Shown here piece by piece: positions 23,938 through 34,014 of a stretch of 64,000 nucleotides of DNA (its first letter is position 1; each line of letters begins with the position of its first letter). The stretch spans positions 2,041,001 to 2,105,000 of the forward strand of contig JAKULF010000006.1 in NCBI GenBank assembly GCA_022661535.1, in the 5' to 3' direction. The notes beneath the pieces are model-generated. The model did not search any database. It was given only the letters and a program-made list of their open reading frames with translations, and was not told where the DNA came from. Both the position numbers and the translations under genes were made by a program. This DNA comes from Eutypa lata (lineage: Eukaryota > Ascomycota > Sordariomycetes > Xylariales > Diatrypaceae).

Positions 23938-24441
23938 ATGCAGTTCACCACTCTCGCCCTCGGCCTCATCTCCGCCGCCGCAGCGGTCTCGGCCTACGAG
24001 CTGCCGGCGCACCCGGCGGTAGCGGCGCGGGCGATCGAGGCGCGCGGCACGGACGAGTGCCTGTCGGTGGCGTCGACGGTGATCCCGCGGATCACGGACT
24101 TCCCGACGCCGCCGGCGGACGTGGAGAGCTACCTGGCGACGGCGGACGTGACGACGACGGACGCGTGCGTGGACCCGGTCATCACGGGCGACGTGGGCTC
24201 GCAGTTCAGCAGCTGGGCGAGCGAGTACACGGCGTGGAGCGACGAGCACGTCTCGGACTTCCGCGCCCTCTGGCAGGCCTGCAGCGACGTCTCCGAGGTC
24301 GCCACCGCCATCCCCACCGGCTCCGACGCCTGCTCCTCCCTCGTCGCCCGCATCACGAGCAACCCCGGCGCCCCCCGCGAGACCGGCGCCATGGCCGCCG
24401 CCGCCCTGTTCGCTGCCGGCGCCGTGGCTGCGGCTCTGTGA
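23938..24441 (+). CDS. Small secreted protein, possibly GPI-anchored
   Basis: 167 residues, single exon and very GC-rich, which suggests high expression. Residues 1-19 form a signal peptide (MQFTTLALGLISAAAAVSA). The mature part has four cysteines in acidic/aromatic contexts (DECLS, DACVDP, QACSD, DACSSL), enough for two disulfides. The last 20 residues are hydrophobic and Ala-rich (AMAAAALFAAGAVAAAL) after a small-residue Asn/Pro/Gly/Ala stretch, the pattern of a GPI-attachment signal. Proteins of this layout are common at fungal cell surfaces. I do not recognise a named family, and an effector role is not shown. Confidence 0.78.
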   Translation: MQFTTLALGLISAAAAVSAYELPAHPAVAARAIEARGTDECLSVASTVIPRITDFPTPPADVESYLATADVTTTDACVDPVITGDVGSQFSSWASEYTAWSDEHVSDFRALWQACSDVSEVATAIPTGSDACSSLVARITSNPGAPRETGAMAAAALFAAGAVAAAL

Positions 24442-24994
24442 GCGGGTTTCGACGAGTAGTACATACATACATACATACATACAACCAACCAACCAACCCA
24501 ACCCAACCTATCAATAAAATAATAAAATAATCAATTATGCGTCGTTTTTGGAGAGAAAGGAGGTCGACCTTAACATGGGGAAGCAATGGTAGAGATTGGC
24601 CTAAGATAGCAATTCATGGATGGCTTTGGGGACTTGAGAAGCATTGGCATACATGCATAGTGGATTGTTGATATACACATCATCCCTGGAAAGAACGGTC
24701 TATCACCGGTTAGAAAGTAAGACACCTCTTAGGTTAGCTTTAGACTCCGTGTTACATATTAGGATACCCTCAAACAACGGCTCTATATCAATAAAGAGTA
24801 ACATTACAGTCATCACTACATGCATATATCATGAACTGATTTGTTAGTTAAACCTGAGTTGAGGACTTGGACGGTGCATTCCCTCATGAGTAGAGATACC
24901 TATACCTAGGTATTTAAACTATGGTGGTCGCGGAATCTCAAGCATACTCCTTATTTCGCTAGGCAGTAGTTGGAACTGAAGTTTGACGCACATC
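24442..24994. repeat. 3' spacer with (ACAT)n and (ACCA)n microsatellites
   Basis: (ACAT)n at about 24461-24483 runs straight into (ACCA)n at about 24484-24500, just after the secreted-protein gene and so within its likely 3' UTR. The rest is AT-rich without a gene. Confidence 0.8.
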
Positions 24995-25384
24995 CTACTC
25001 TTCCTCATTATCGGCGCCAACTGCCGGCGGCTGACCAAGGAACACAACCTCCATACACCCCTGCGGAATATTCCTCTCTAGGCGATCAATGTCATCTTCT
25101 TCCTCCCGGCCCTCCACCTTTGTACTAGAGGCAATGTGGGAACCCACGGTGAACGAAGCAAAGGCGGAATCCGTTCTGCGGGCCGTGTCGCCCGGTCTGG
25201 TATATGTAAAACAGCAACGACTGGCGAAGCGTGTTGGTGGCCTGGTCACGGTCGCCGTGCCGGAAAATGTGGTGCCGCACGGCGCCCGGGATGTTCGAAA
25301 TCTCGTCCAAGGAACCCGCGAGAGCAATTTGCTAAAGGATTTTGGGAGAAATGGGGTTCGCTTCTAGACGACGTGGGTCTCCAT
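24995..25384 (-). pseudogene. Possible small gene broken by TAG at codon 7
   Basis: An open frame of about 122 codons ends at 24995 with an acidic C terminus (GADNEEE). Upstream in the same frame an ATG in a strong context (GCCATGG, 25384-25382) is separated from it by six codons and a TAG at 25366-25364. The TAG could be the end of an intron, since CGTCTAG is preceded by a pyrimidine-rich tract, in which case the 5' exon is missing; or it could be a nonsense change. The sequence is rich in Arg, Thr and Ser, with one acidic patch (EGREEEDDIDRLE). The codon makeup is GC-rich compared with the surrounding spacer, which is the main reason to list it. No family recognised. Confidence 0.3.
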
Positions 25385-25447
25385 GGCAGTGACCGAGTGC
25401 AAGGAGGGAAGACAAGAAAGGAGAAAGGAGAATAATGCTAGTCCAAT

Positions 25448-25747
25448 TTAGAGGCTGACTAATTGATAAAGTTGGTGTAGGTTAGGCCTTGCCGCATGGG
25501 TGGTTGTCTAAATAATATCAAACTTTGATTAGTCACCTATATGTTGATTATCCTTGGTTGCGTTGAGAGATATCGAAGAGTCACTTACGTAGCAATAAGC
25601 GTTACCGAATTGAACGCAGTGGTATGACTTGCTACCTTCGTTTTTGCAGTTATGTCCTCTCCTCTGGCCTCTGTTCCTAGAGCGCTGACAGGTTGCCTCG
25701 AATTTTGGCTTGTCTTTCGAGATATTTGCGTTGTTACTACAGTGCAT
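25448..25747 (-). CDS. Possible small cysteine-rich protein (doubtful)
   Basis: An ORF from 25747 holds five cysteines within about 55 residues and many Lys/Arg/Asn residues (CQRSRNRGQRRGHNCKN, HCVQFGNAYCY). Right after the last Cys-Tyr is a GTAAGT donor (25588), a GACTAATC-like branch point, and a TTTAG acceptor ending at 25508. Splicing adds 19 codons to a stop at 25448. No signal peptide exon was found upstream, so if real it is either cytosolic or missing its first exon. The basic, Cys-rich makeup recalls small secreted antifungal proteins, but the cysteine spacing matches no family I can name. Confidence 0.25.
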
Positions 25748-26941
25748 GGTAGTGGTGGCTGAGCAGGACTAGGTCTTATGAGGGGCCTAACTGGGGCAGA
25801 TGTTGCCGGCAGAACGGACTGTATGACACATTGTAACGCAAACGGGAGGCATCCAGGCCATCTGACTCATAGTTCAGAAAGAGTTCAGAAAGGAATGGGG
25901 GCGAATTGCAGATGCGTGTAGTTCTGTGTAACAAGTCAAGCTACCTACATCAACATTGGCTACTCGTTTTGAGGAAGGCTGCCACGGATTTCGGTGGGAT
26001 ATACTTAACCACACACGTCTGATGCGCACATAGGTGAATGAGCATCCCGAGACGAGAAATGACCTGATATTCATAACCTCTGTTCGCCATCTCCGCCACG
26101 AGTGCCCAAGCTTCGTATTTCTATTCAGGTTGTTAGAAAAAAAATTTATCCAACGCCAGAGATCGCATAAAAAGGGGCATTTATTGGCAGCTGTGGGCGA
26201 TGTTTACGTTAGGTTTGTTGGTCTCCTCGCTTTTGACAGGGAGAGTTCACAACCGAAGCCATACGAGTGTCATTTTGTCGACTTTTCCTAGATGTAGCCT
26301 CTGTGTTATAAAATTCAGGGTTCAATGATCTTGATGATCCAGCCAGTTTTCTTTTCTTTGAGCCAATATAATACATAGTTCTTTGATAGGGGTGGGTATT
26401 TGAGCCATCTCTCCATTGGATATCGACATAACTCCCTACCCCTTTACGTTCAAGACCAGAGAGAAGTAGAACTCCTAAGCAAACCTATACAGTATGATGG
26501 AGGTCTCGCCATGTATAAATAACCAAGACGAAGGATACAATTCATCTATAAATACCTAAGTCAACTAAATCATCAGCTATTCAGGACCTTGCGTTTTTTA
26601 CATGTTGTGTGCAGTGATTACTGCTCACCTCATTAATGAGTCTGGTTAAGTCTAGTTATATTGTTAATAGCCCTGTTTAACTTGTCTTCTAAAGTGATTG
26701 CGATGGAAAGGGGGATCATACTGACCTATCGATACGCAATGAGGCTATGAAATTTCAAGAAAATGACATTCCCATTTCTGCGCGTAAGGAAGAGTATGCG
26801 TATCTGAAACTGATATAAAAAGTAGCTTTCACTTTCACCGCGATCTAAGTATTAATTACTATTATCTTTTGGGAACTTAGCTAAGCCCAGTCAGTCAGCA
26901 GGTGATGATAGATAGGTAGAAAATAAAAGAATTAAAACTGC

Positions 26942-27030
26942 AATGCCCCCCAGACTTGAACGGGTGACCTTCAAAATCCAAAAAAAGTGGCAAAAAAAGT
27001 GACCGCCCGGCCTGCCTCATCGGAACCACT
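26942..27030 (-). other. Degenerate tRNA-like remnant
   Basis: On the minus strand a B-box-like element (CGTTCAAGTCTGG) follows GAAGGTCACC, similar to the 3' half of a tRNA (variable loop plus T arm). No matching A box or acceptor stem is seen, and two T runs fill the region where the anticodon arm should be. At best a decayed Pol III gene or SINE fragment. Confidence 0.2.
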
Positions 27031-27495
27031 TGCGGAATGAATTTACCACGGCTGAGGACACACTTAGTTCTTTACAAGCTGCCACTGTACCACACCGCCA
27101 TTTGTTCTTGGGTGGTTTGTTGATTTCTATTATTTTTATTATACTATATATGCGCACAGTAGGTAGTACCGATAATTACCAAGTAACCAAGTATCACCAA
27201 CTAACTAACTACTTAGTACACAAAGATATCCCATTGTCACTAATAATCAATAGATGTATGTATGTATGTATCAATACTTATCATATGCTTTTATCTTGTT
27301 TATTTTATTTTCAATCTCTTTTAACTATTTACTATGGCCCCTTTTAAGCAACAAGTATCACATGGCCGTCAATGTCTTACTACTCTTGTTTATACTTAGG
27401 TAGGCCAAGTAATAAGTAATACTTGTCATATATTTACCACAAAACATAAACATATATACATACGCAACTCACTCACTCACTCCCCCCCCCCTCGC

Positions 27496-29836
27496 CTACC
27501 TAATCTCACCCATAAGCAGCGCATCGACCCTCTCGCCCTTCCTCAACGAAACCCTCCCGCTCGGCAGGCATAGCAGCGCATTCGCGCCGCGCAGACTGCC
27601 CACCTTCGAGCTGCGCTGGCCGCCGGTACTCGTTGCCGTCAGGGCGAACGTCGCCCGGTCCACGGACACGACGGCGCGGTGATACTCGGGACGCACCTTA
27701 TCGAGGGCGAAATCGTGCGCTAGCACGACAGGCACGCGCGGGAGACCCACGCCCACACCCACACCAGCGCCGCCATCTCCTTCTTCGGAGGACAGGCCCG
27801 CCATGCGGTGCAGCGCCGGCAGCACGAAAAGGTGGAACGTGACGAGCGCGGAGGCCGGGTTGCCGGGGAGTCCGAAGACGACCCTGTCGTTCCTCCTTGT
27901 TGTCGTCGTCGTCCCACCTCCATCTCCATCTCCATGACCTGTAGTGCTAACTATATCCTTGACCGGCACCGTCGCAAACGTAGTCGGCTTCCCGGGCTTC
28001 ATGGCCACGCGGCCGAAGTGCACGGTGCCGCCCAGGGCCCTCTCGACGGTCGGCTTGAGCAGGTCCAGCTCGCCCATGGAGACGCCGCCCGTCGTGACGA
28101 GGACGTCGACCCGGCGCAGCGCCCCGCGGAGGGCCTCCTCGAGGGCGCCCAGCGGCTCGTCGGCCGCGATGCCGAGGTCGACGGCTTCGAAGCCGCGCTC
28201 GGCCGCCGCGGCGAGGAGGGCCGGCCGGTTGGAGTCGCGGACCTCGCCGGGCCTCAGGGCTCGTCCATCTCCACCGCCACCTCCGCCTCCTCGCTGTTGG
28301 TGGTCATGGAGGTCGACGATCTCGTCCCCCGTCGACAGGATCCCGATCACGGGCCGCCGGTACGTCTTCACCTCGGCGGCGCCGACCGCGGCCAGGAGCC
28401 CGATCTCGCCGCCCACGGCGGAGACGCGCTCCCCGCGGCGCAGGATCGTCTCGCCGGCCTGGATGTCGCTGCCGATCTCGCGGATGTTCTCGCCCTCTCT
28501 GACGACGGAGCCTTCCGCTCCTAGGATCTCGACTTCTTTCTCTTCTTTCCCGTCGTCGGTCATGGTTTTGAGGATCGTGTCCTCCACCATGATGACGGAT
28601 GTAGCGCCGGGGGGCAGCGGGGCGCCGGTTGTGATGCGGGCGATCTGCCCTTCTTTCAGGGATCCCGAGTCGGTGTCTGTGGTCGGAGCCGCGTGCGATA
28701 CCGAGACCACGGGGTACGTGCCCTTCATGTTGCCGTCTTTCGGCACCACGACCGCGTAACCGTCCACGATGCTCGCTCGGAAGGCCGGCACGTTCTCCCT
28801 GGCTACGACGTCCTCGGCGAGCACGGCGCCGGGAAGCGAACTGTCGACCTTAGAGACGACGACCTCCGGCGCGGGGGTGTACTGCTTGATCTTCTCAAGG
28901 GCGTCCTCGACTTCGAGCATGGGGTACGGAGACTCCCTGTTCCGCCTACTAGGCCCCAGGGTCGGGTCGTTGGATAGCGGGTTAGCGCTAGGCGCTGTGT
29001 GTCTGACGAGATTCCCATGACCGTGACCGTGTCCATGCTTGTGGCCGTGACTGTGACTGTGACCATGACTGTGGCCATGATGAGAATGCGAATGTCCAGC
29101 GTCGCTACCACCCGGAGGAATGCCGGCCTCAGCTTCCAGTTTCTTAACGCCACCGGCGTGGAGGGTCCTCGAGTCCAGCCCGGCGGCCTGAAGGCAAGCA
29201 TGGGGGAGTGTCTTGAGCACGGCCTGCAAGTTCTCCTTGGCGCCCTTGGGCGAGCCGGGGAGTGTGATGATGACGGACTTGTTCCTGACCCCAGCCACTG
29301 GCCGGGACATCATGGCAACTACTTCCGGTTAGCAATCCTTAATCAAAGCTCGACAAGTGAAAACTAAAGCTGCTCTCTCACAAGGTGTCACGCTCAGAGA
29401 AGCCGCGAGCATCCCGTGCACCAAGCCCGGTGCCGGTTTATGAAGTAACGCCGATATAGCCTTGGGTCGAGTTTAGCGATATGTACTTGTAGCTACTGAA
29501 AGTACCAGTTTTGGTCCAATAACTAAATATACAATAAAAAAAAACAAATATATACTCACTTACCTCAGGGGTATTGTCTGCGGTTGCGAAACCGGTGCCT
29601 CCGGTGGTCAGGATGAGATTAATCTCCTCCGCCCCAACATCAGCCCACAGCATGACCTGCCGCTGGATCTGAGTGACTACATCGGAGACGATCTTGGTGT
29701 CGACTAGTTTCCATTTCCCACCACCCTCCCTATCGAGGACTTCGCTTAGTGCTGCCGCTGACGAATCTGTCGAGGGGTCTTTGGCCGCGGTGGTGGATAC
29801 AATGAGCAGAGCGACTTTTAAGGTGTCGCTGGCCAT
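27496..29836 (-). CDS. cnxE: Gephyrin-type molybdenum cofactor protein (MogA-MoeA fusion, CnxE)
   Basis: Exons 29836-29564, 29460-29382 and 29318-27496; 724 residues. The N-terminal G domain (MogA-like, about 1-180) has VALLIVSTTAAKD, LILTTGGTGFATADNTPE and SRPVAGVRNKSVIITLPGSP; it adenylates molybdopterin. The C-terminal E domain (MoeA-like, about 250-724) has PAFRASIVDGYAVV, TTGGVSMGELDLLKPT, MKPGKPTTFATV and VFGLPGNPASALVTFHLFVL; it inserts molybdate. Exons 1 and 2 join at TPE to AISALLHKPAPGLVHGM as in relatives. The linker at residues 193-218 is a His repeat with 14 histidines in 26 residues. The product would supply nitrate reductase, xanthine dehydrogenase and sulfite oxidase. It is divergent from pop5 across about 850 bp. 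Confidence 0.95.
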
Positions 29837-30685
29837 GTTTGATTGTCTTTGGGACCACGACTATTATATTAGGAACTGAGATCTGGTAGAATACGATGCC
29901 ATAAAAGTATCTGTCGAATAGAAATGAACTTAATTATTTTAGCTGTAAAGAATTAAGTCACTATTCAGGGTAGAGGTAAACGGCCGCCGGACTCGGTGAT
30001 GTAAGTAATCGGTATTTATATAGTGCGGGGCATAAGGAAGAGTTGCTGGAGATTTTGGGCTATCACTAAAAACGCGCCTGCGTGTAAGTGCGTTTTTAAA
30101 AGTATCAGCTACTATATTACGATATAATAACCAATGGAATTAATGATTAGAATGACTACGAGATTCATAATCGAATTTCGTTTCTCCTTTCGGGGGGTTG
30201 ATATAAAAGCTCAAGCTCTATCTAAAATGACGCATAGGATGGTTCTCTTGAAGATCAAAGTGTCGGAAAATGTCTATAGGACTCGATGACAACTACTGAT
30301 ATTATAAGGAGAATACCTAAAATGACCCGCATACGGCTAGAATCTTAATGAGATAGGTACCTACTTAATATTATTCTCGTTAACTAATGTTCAGTCAGTT
30401 CGGCCGAGTGTCGACATACATGTACCTACATATGTGAATATAGCGAACTTGATAACCCACTTAACTAACATTGATAAGATACCGGAGCTCTCAGCTAAAA
30501 ACTTCCCGTACCTTGAAGCTGCAACTCTGACTAGGGTTCAAGGATCATCATCGACTACCATCACCATTATCAACTCTTCAATATATGCGCGTATAGGCGA
30601 GCGAATCACTCGGGATTCGCAAACTGATGTCTTTGTTTTTTTTGAGATAATTCATTAATATATCCTTTTAGTAAGGTCTGATACA
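29837..30685. other. Divergent promoter region between cnxE and pop5
   Basis: About 850 bp, AT-rich. ORF 30434-30658 lacks domains. I see no clear regulatory site. Confidence 0.6.
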
Positions 30686-31332
30686 ATGGTGCGTATTAAA
30701 GAACGTTACCTCTTGGTAAACATTCTGTATCCCAGTGAGCTGGGCACCAAGCCAGACGTCCCCGATCTCGTGGTGCTCAACCAGCCCACAACAGATACGC
30801 TCACACCTCCTGCGCTGCTTAGGGGTATACGCGCTGAGGTCGCGACTCTGTTTGGGGATTATGGTTCTGGGGCAGTCGAAGGCGGTAGCCTTGCTGGTAA
30901 GTCAGCTCTTTTGGAATGGCTGGTGTATCTCACAACTTCACCCGAGGCTCACATGATCTACTAGTCAAGTACCTCTCTACGGCAACCTCAACGTTCATCT
31001 TGAGGGTCTCACGCGCTTACTTCCGCTTGGTATGGGCGGCACTCACCTTTATGGATTGCGTGCCTGTAAGAAATGGCAAACCCTGTACTTTTCGGGTCGT
31101 GCACGTGAGCGGCACCATCCGCAAAGTTGAAGAGGAAGCTATTCGTCGCGCTCGAAACCTCTGTTTCGCTGTTCGCGACGAAAATAGTGGGAAAGTTGAG
31201 GATCCGCTTGGTAATCTATTTTCAAACACCACAACGAAACGGCCCACTCGGGATATGACCATGAGAGACATGCCAGAGGACGAGGACGAGACCTATAGTG
31301 ATGCGGAGATGGAGGATAATAGCGACGGTTGA
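30686..31332 (+). CDS. pop5: RNase P/MRP subunit Pop5
   Basis: Exons 30686-30896 and 30965-31332; 192 residues. The start MVRIKERYLLVNILYPSE is the Pop5 hallmark. It is followed by LTPPALLRGIRAEVATLFGD, YGSGAVEGGSLAVKYLSTAT across the splice junction, and RNGKPCTFRVVHVSGTIRKV with the EEEAIRRAR helix. The tail is acidic (DEDETYSDAEMED), longer than in yeast. Pop5 is a core protein of RNase P (tRNA 5' maturation) and RNase MRP (rRNA processing) in the nucleus. The intron uses GTAAGT and CTACTAG. The gene ends 13 bp before the stop of gpn2 on the opposite strand. Confidence 0.95.
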
Positions 31333-31345
31333 TAGATTGCGGGTA

Positions 31346-32553
31346 TCATTGCTTCTTCCTCACTACCCTAACACCACTATCCCGACTTGGTGGTGGAGGT
31401 AGACCATCGAACTCATCATCATCATCAGGAATCAAATCTGGGGTGGAGGTGCCAGCGGTGCCAACGTCACCTGCCTGCCGATTGGCCTGCTCCTCCCATT
31501 CCTTCTGTTCTACGGTGTCGTATTCCTCTTTGGCATCAACCCAGCGTTCCTGAATGTCGTGAACATCCATCATCGACGCTTCGTTCCGCATGGCAATCTG
31601 CCAAACCGTGTCATTCGCCCCCTCAGCACCGCCGAAGACATATCCCCCGGCACGATCGATCACGCGCAGTAGATGCATAATGCTCTTCTTGTTCTCCACT
31701 GCTAGCACTTCGAAGCGCACCAACGAAAAGTTCTCGACAAGATCTGCAATGGCTTGGTTGAGGCGACCGAATTTCTCGCTTCGTAGAACAGGTGACTCTT
31801 CTTCGAGATATGGTTGGAGATAACCTAAGTCTTGAACCTCGGTATAGAAATCTAGGTTGAAGGGGAGAGAGTCGTACGTTGCAACCTTGTCGATCTTGGT
31901 GAGGACGTTGATGTGAGGAAGGTCCATTTGCAGCATAGCGCGAAGGGTGAGAAGGAGGTTGGAGATATAAAGCGATGGTTGTGTAAGACAGAAACTATCG
32001 GAAAGGTGGACAACCACTAGCTATGTCTTGTTAGTTATGTAGCCCTAGATAATAAGACCATGAAGGTGTGAATAAGCACTGCTCCCTACCCTATACCCCA
32101 TCTTCTGAAGCCTGAAGAAGATGTTGCGGAGTGAGTTGTGATGAGTGTAAAGCTCAACCTGACCAGGGCAATCGAAGAGGACGTATGAATCCTCCAACTC
32201 TTTCAATCCATTCTCTAACCATTCTATGTTGTTCTCGAGCTCTTCAAATGCGTATAGGACACCGCCGTTAGGGCCAAGTTGGTCATCGGACATAATCTCT
32301 TCCAACGTAACGAGGTTGCGTATGTCTAGGGCACAAGGGTAATTTGTTTTGTCGTTGGCGGGATCTAGGTTGACCACAGAGCACTCTCTCCCGATAGCTC
32401 CCATGAATTGGTGCACTATTAAAGTGTAGAATTAGCATCGCTATATCCTGTAGACATGTGTCTTCGTGTTAAGAAACAGTTGAGCTTACTTCCATCGCAA
32501 TAGGTGCTCTTGCCCGAGCCGGGACTGCCCAGGACAAGCTGTGCGAAAGGCAT
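31346..32553 (-). CDS. gpn2: GPN-loop GTPase 2
   Basis: Exons 32553-32490, 32415-32090 and 32020-31346; 354 residues. Exon 1 encodes the P loop (MPFAQLVLGSPGSGKSTYCD). Exon 2 has NLDPANDKTNYPCALDIRNL, the GPN loop (GPNGGVLYAFEEL) and the G3 motif FDCPGQVELYTHH. Exon 3 starts LVVVHLSDSFCLTQPSLYIS and carries the guanine-specificity motif NVLTKIDKV. The C terminus is acidic. GPN GTPases act in the cytoplasm in assembly and nuclear import of RNA polymerases II and III; Gpn2 works with Gpn1/Gpn3. Length and motif order are normal. The ATG context is CAGCGATGCC. Confidence 0.96.
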
Positions 32554-33131
32554 CGCTGTGTAGGTCTGGCAATGAAGTATTGTATGTTTCTAAGGTTTTA
32601 AGGTGAATGTAGAGCTCCTGAAGTTGTTAGAAAGGTGTTGTAGAATAAGAAATCCGTTAGCCTCGAAGATAAAAGAGAGCAAGATAAAGCTCGACGATAG
32701 AAGCTCTATCTGCTTCTGCCAACCTTGTATCTAATGTACCTAGTTAACTACTGGGTTCAATAGCGCGCCAGGGGGTATTTTTAATATGGTTATCAGTACC
32801 GTTTTAAGGATCGATAGTCATTGCGACGACAGTACATAACCGTCCCTAAGGAAAATGGTCTTCAATGCCATATATAAGGTAAATTTACCTACATTTTGAT
32901 GATTACCAGTTATCCAAAGGTATATCCGTCTAGATAACTATATATAAATCTAATGGTACCCTTTAAGTTATAATTATTACAAATCTAGATGATGGTCTAG
33001 GACCTAGGGCCGTCTTCCACCCATTTTAGGCCGATTTTGCTGGTGGTGACTAAGGGCTCCTTCCATTTCACGATGCACCTGCCGAGCGCATATATATCTA
33101 GATAAATGCAGTCGCAATTGTCCCTAATTGT

Positions 33132-33248
33132 GACACCCGTAGCTCAGCTGTATAACCTGTAGACCTGTAGACCTGTAGACCTGTAGACCTGTAGACCTGT
33201 AGACCTAGCCAGTAATCCGTAGACCTAGCGTTCGATTCCTTGACGTAA
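33132..33248 (+). other. tRNA-like sequence with an internal octamer repeat
   Basis: A good Pol III A box (TAGCTCAGCTG, 33140-33150) and a B box (GTTCGATTCC, 33230-33239) lie in the right order and orientation but 90 bases apart. Between them are six perfect tandem copies of ACCTGTAG (33155-33202) plus a degenerate ACCTAG copy that recurs before the B box. No 7-bp acceptor stem forms between the flanks, so this is not a functional tRNA by eye; a pseudo-tRNA or SINE-like relic expanded by the octamer is the simplest reading. Confidence 0.4.
33155..33202. repeat. Six tandem copies of an 8-bp unit (ACCTGTAG)
   Basis: Perfect 8-bp tandem repeat, six units, sitting between the A-box-like and B-box-like motifs of the tRNA-like element. 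Confidence 0.97.
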
Positions 33249-34014
33249 AAAAAAGTGAAGCTATAAAATTGTATGTAGTAATTGAAATACGGTGATATGT
33301 GGTGGTGTAGGTGTAGGTGTAGGTGGTAGGTGCTTCTATATAATATGGGAGCACCACCACCTTTTTACAAAATACGGTACAAAATCACCTCCAAGATCAT
33401 CTTCAGAAATTATGTCCATCTCGGTCAAATGGCCCTTGCCGGCTGTATTATAGCTATCTATTCTTAAGGATTATCAAAATTAATGGGCATCTGACCGGCT
33501 TAAGCATTACTGTCACCTTAATGCTTAAAGGTCCTAATTTCCTTAGTAGACTGCTTTATATTCGTGACCGTCTCGGAGCTTCAAAACGGTGCTGATAATC
33601 GTTTTATAAATACCCCCTGGCGCGCTATTGTTTGTATTCTTATTCGTCTGGTGCCCCACGAATAGTAAGTACGTATCTTTTTCTGCCCCTCCATTTGTAA
33701 CAGATGGGCCCACCAATGTCGATCCCGTTGTACCCGACATTGAAACGTGAAGCACATCAGTCTAGGATTGGCAAGCGGTGAAACTAGGCAAAAGTATATT
33801 TATGGAGCTCACCTGCAATTGTTTACTTGACCCTGGAGCTTCAGATGTTTACATGTAGTTAATGGTACGTAGGTACTTACTACCTACCCTAATTAAGACA
33901 GCCTTCATCCAGCTCCTACTCAGAATATCATATCTTCAGAGGAATTTGCATACCAACATCCATCCCATATCCGTAGAGCTCTGATTGATTATTTACTCCA
34001 TTTCAGTTAACACA

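Larger units (their letters stand above)
25385..27495. other. Intergenic spacer, 2.1 kb
   Basis: AT-rich. Holds the doubtful Cys-rich ORF (25448-25747), a tRNA-like remnant (26942-27030), (TATG)n at about 27257-27270 and (ACTC)n at about 27466-27482 just past the cnxE stop codon. Nothing else is recognisable. Confidence 0.55.
32554..34014. other. Divergent spacer between gpn2 and bub3
   Basis: About 1.46 kb, AT-rich. It contains the tRNA-like element with an octamer tandem repeat (33132-33248) and GGTGTA-type short repeats near 33301-33330. An imperfect hairpin pairs GGTAGGTGCT near 33330 with AGCACCACCACC near 33350. No protein gene seen. Confidence 0.6.

Noticed and set aside
27808..28759. 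Long ORFs antisense to cnxE
   Set aside because: Both mirror conserved MoeA-domain sequence and are Arg/Ala/Pro-rich without motifs.
30434..30658. 74-codon ORF upstream of pop5
   Set aside because: AT-rich composition, no domain, and no splice link to pop5, whose start is well supported.
33155..33202. CRISPR-like array
   Set aside because: Contiguous 8-bp tandem units without spacers in a eukaryotic genome; it is a minisatellite.
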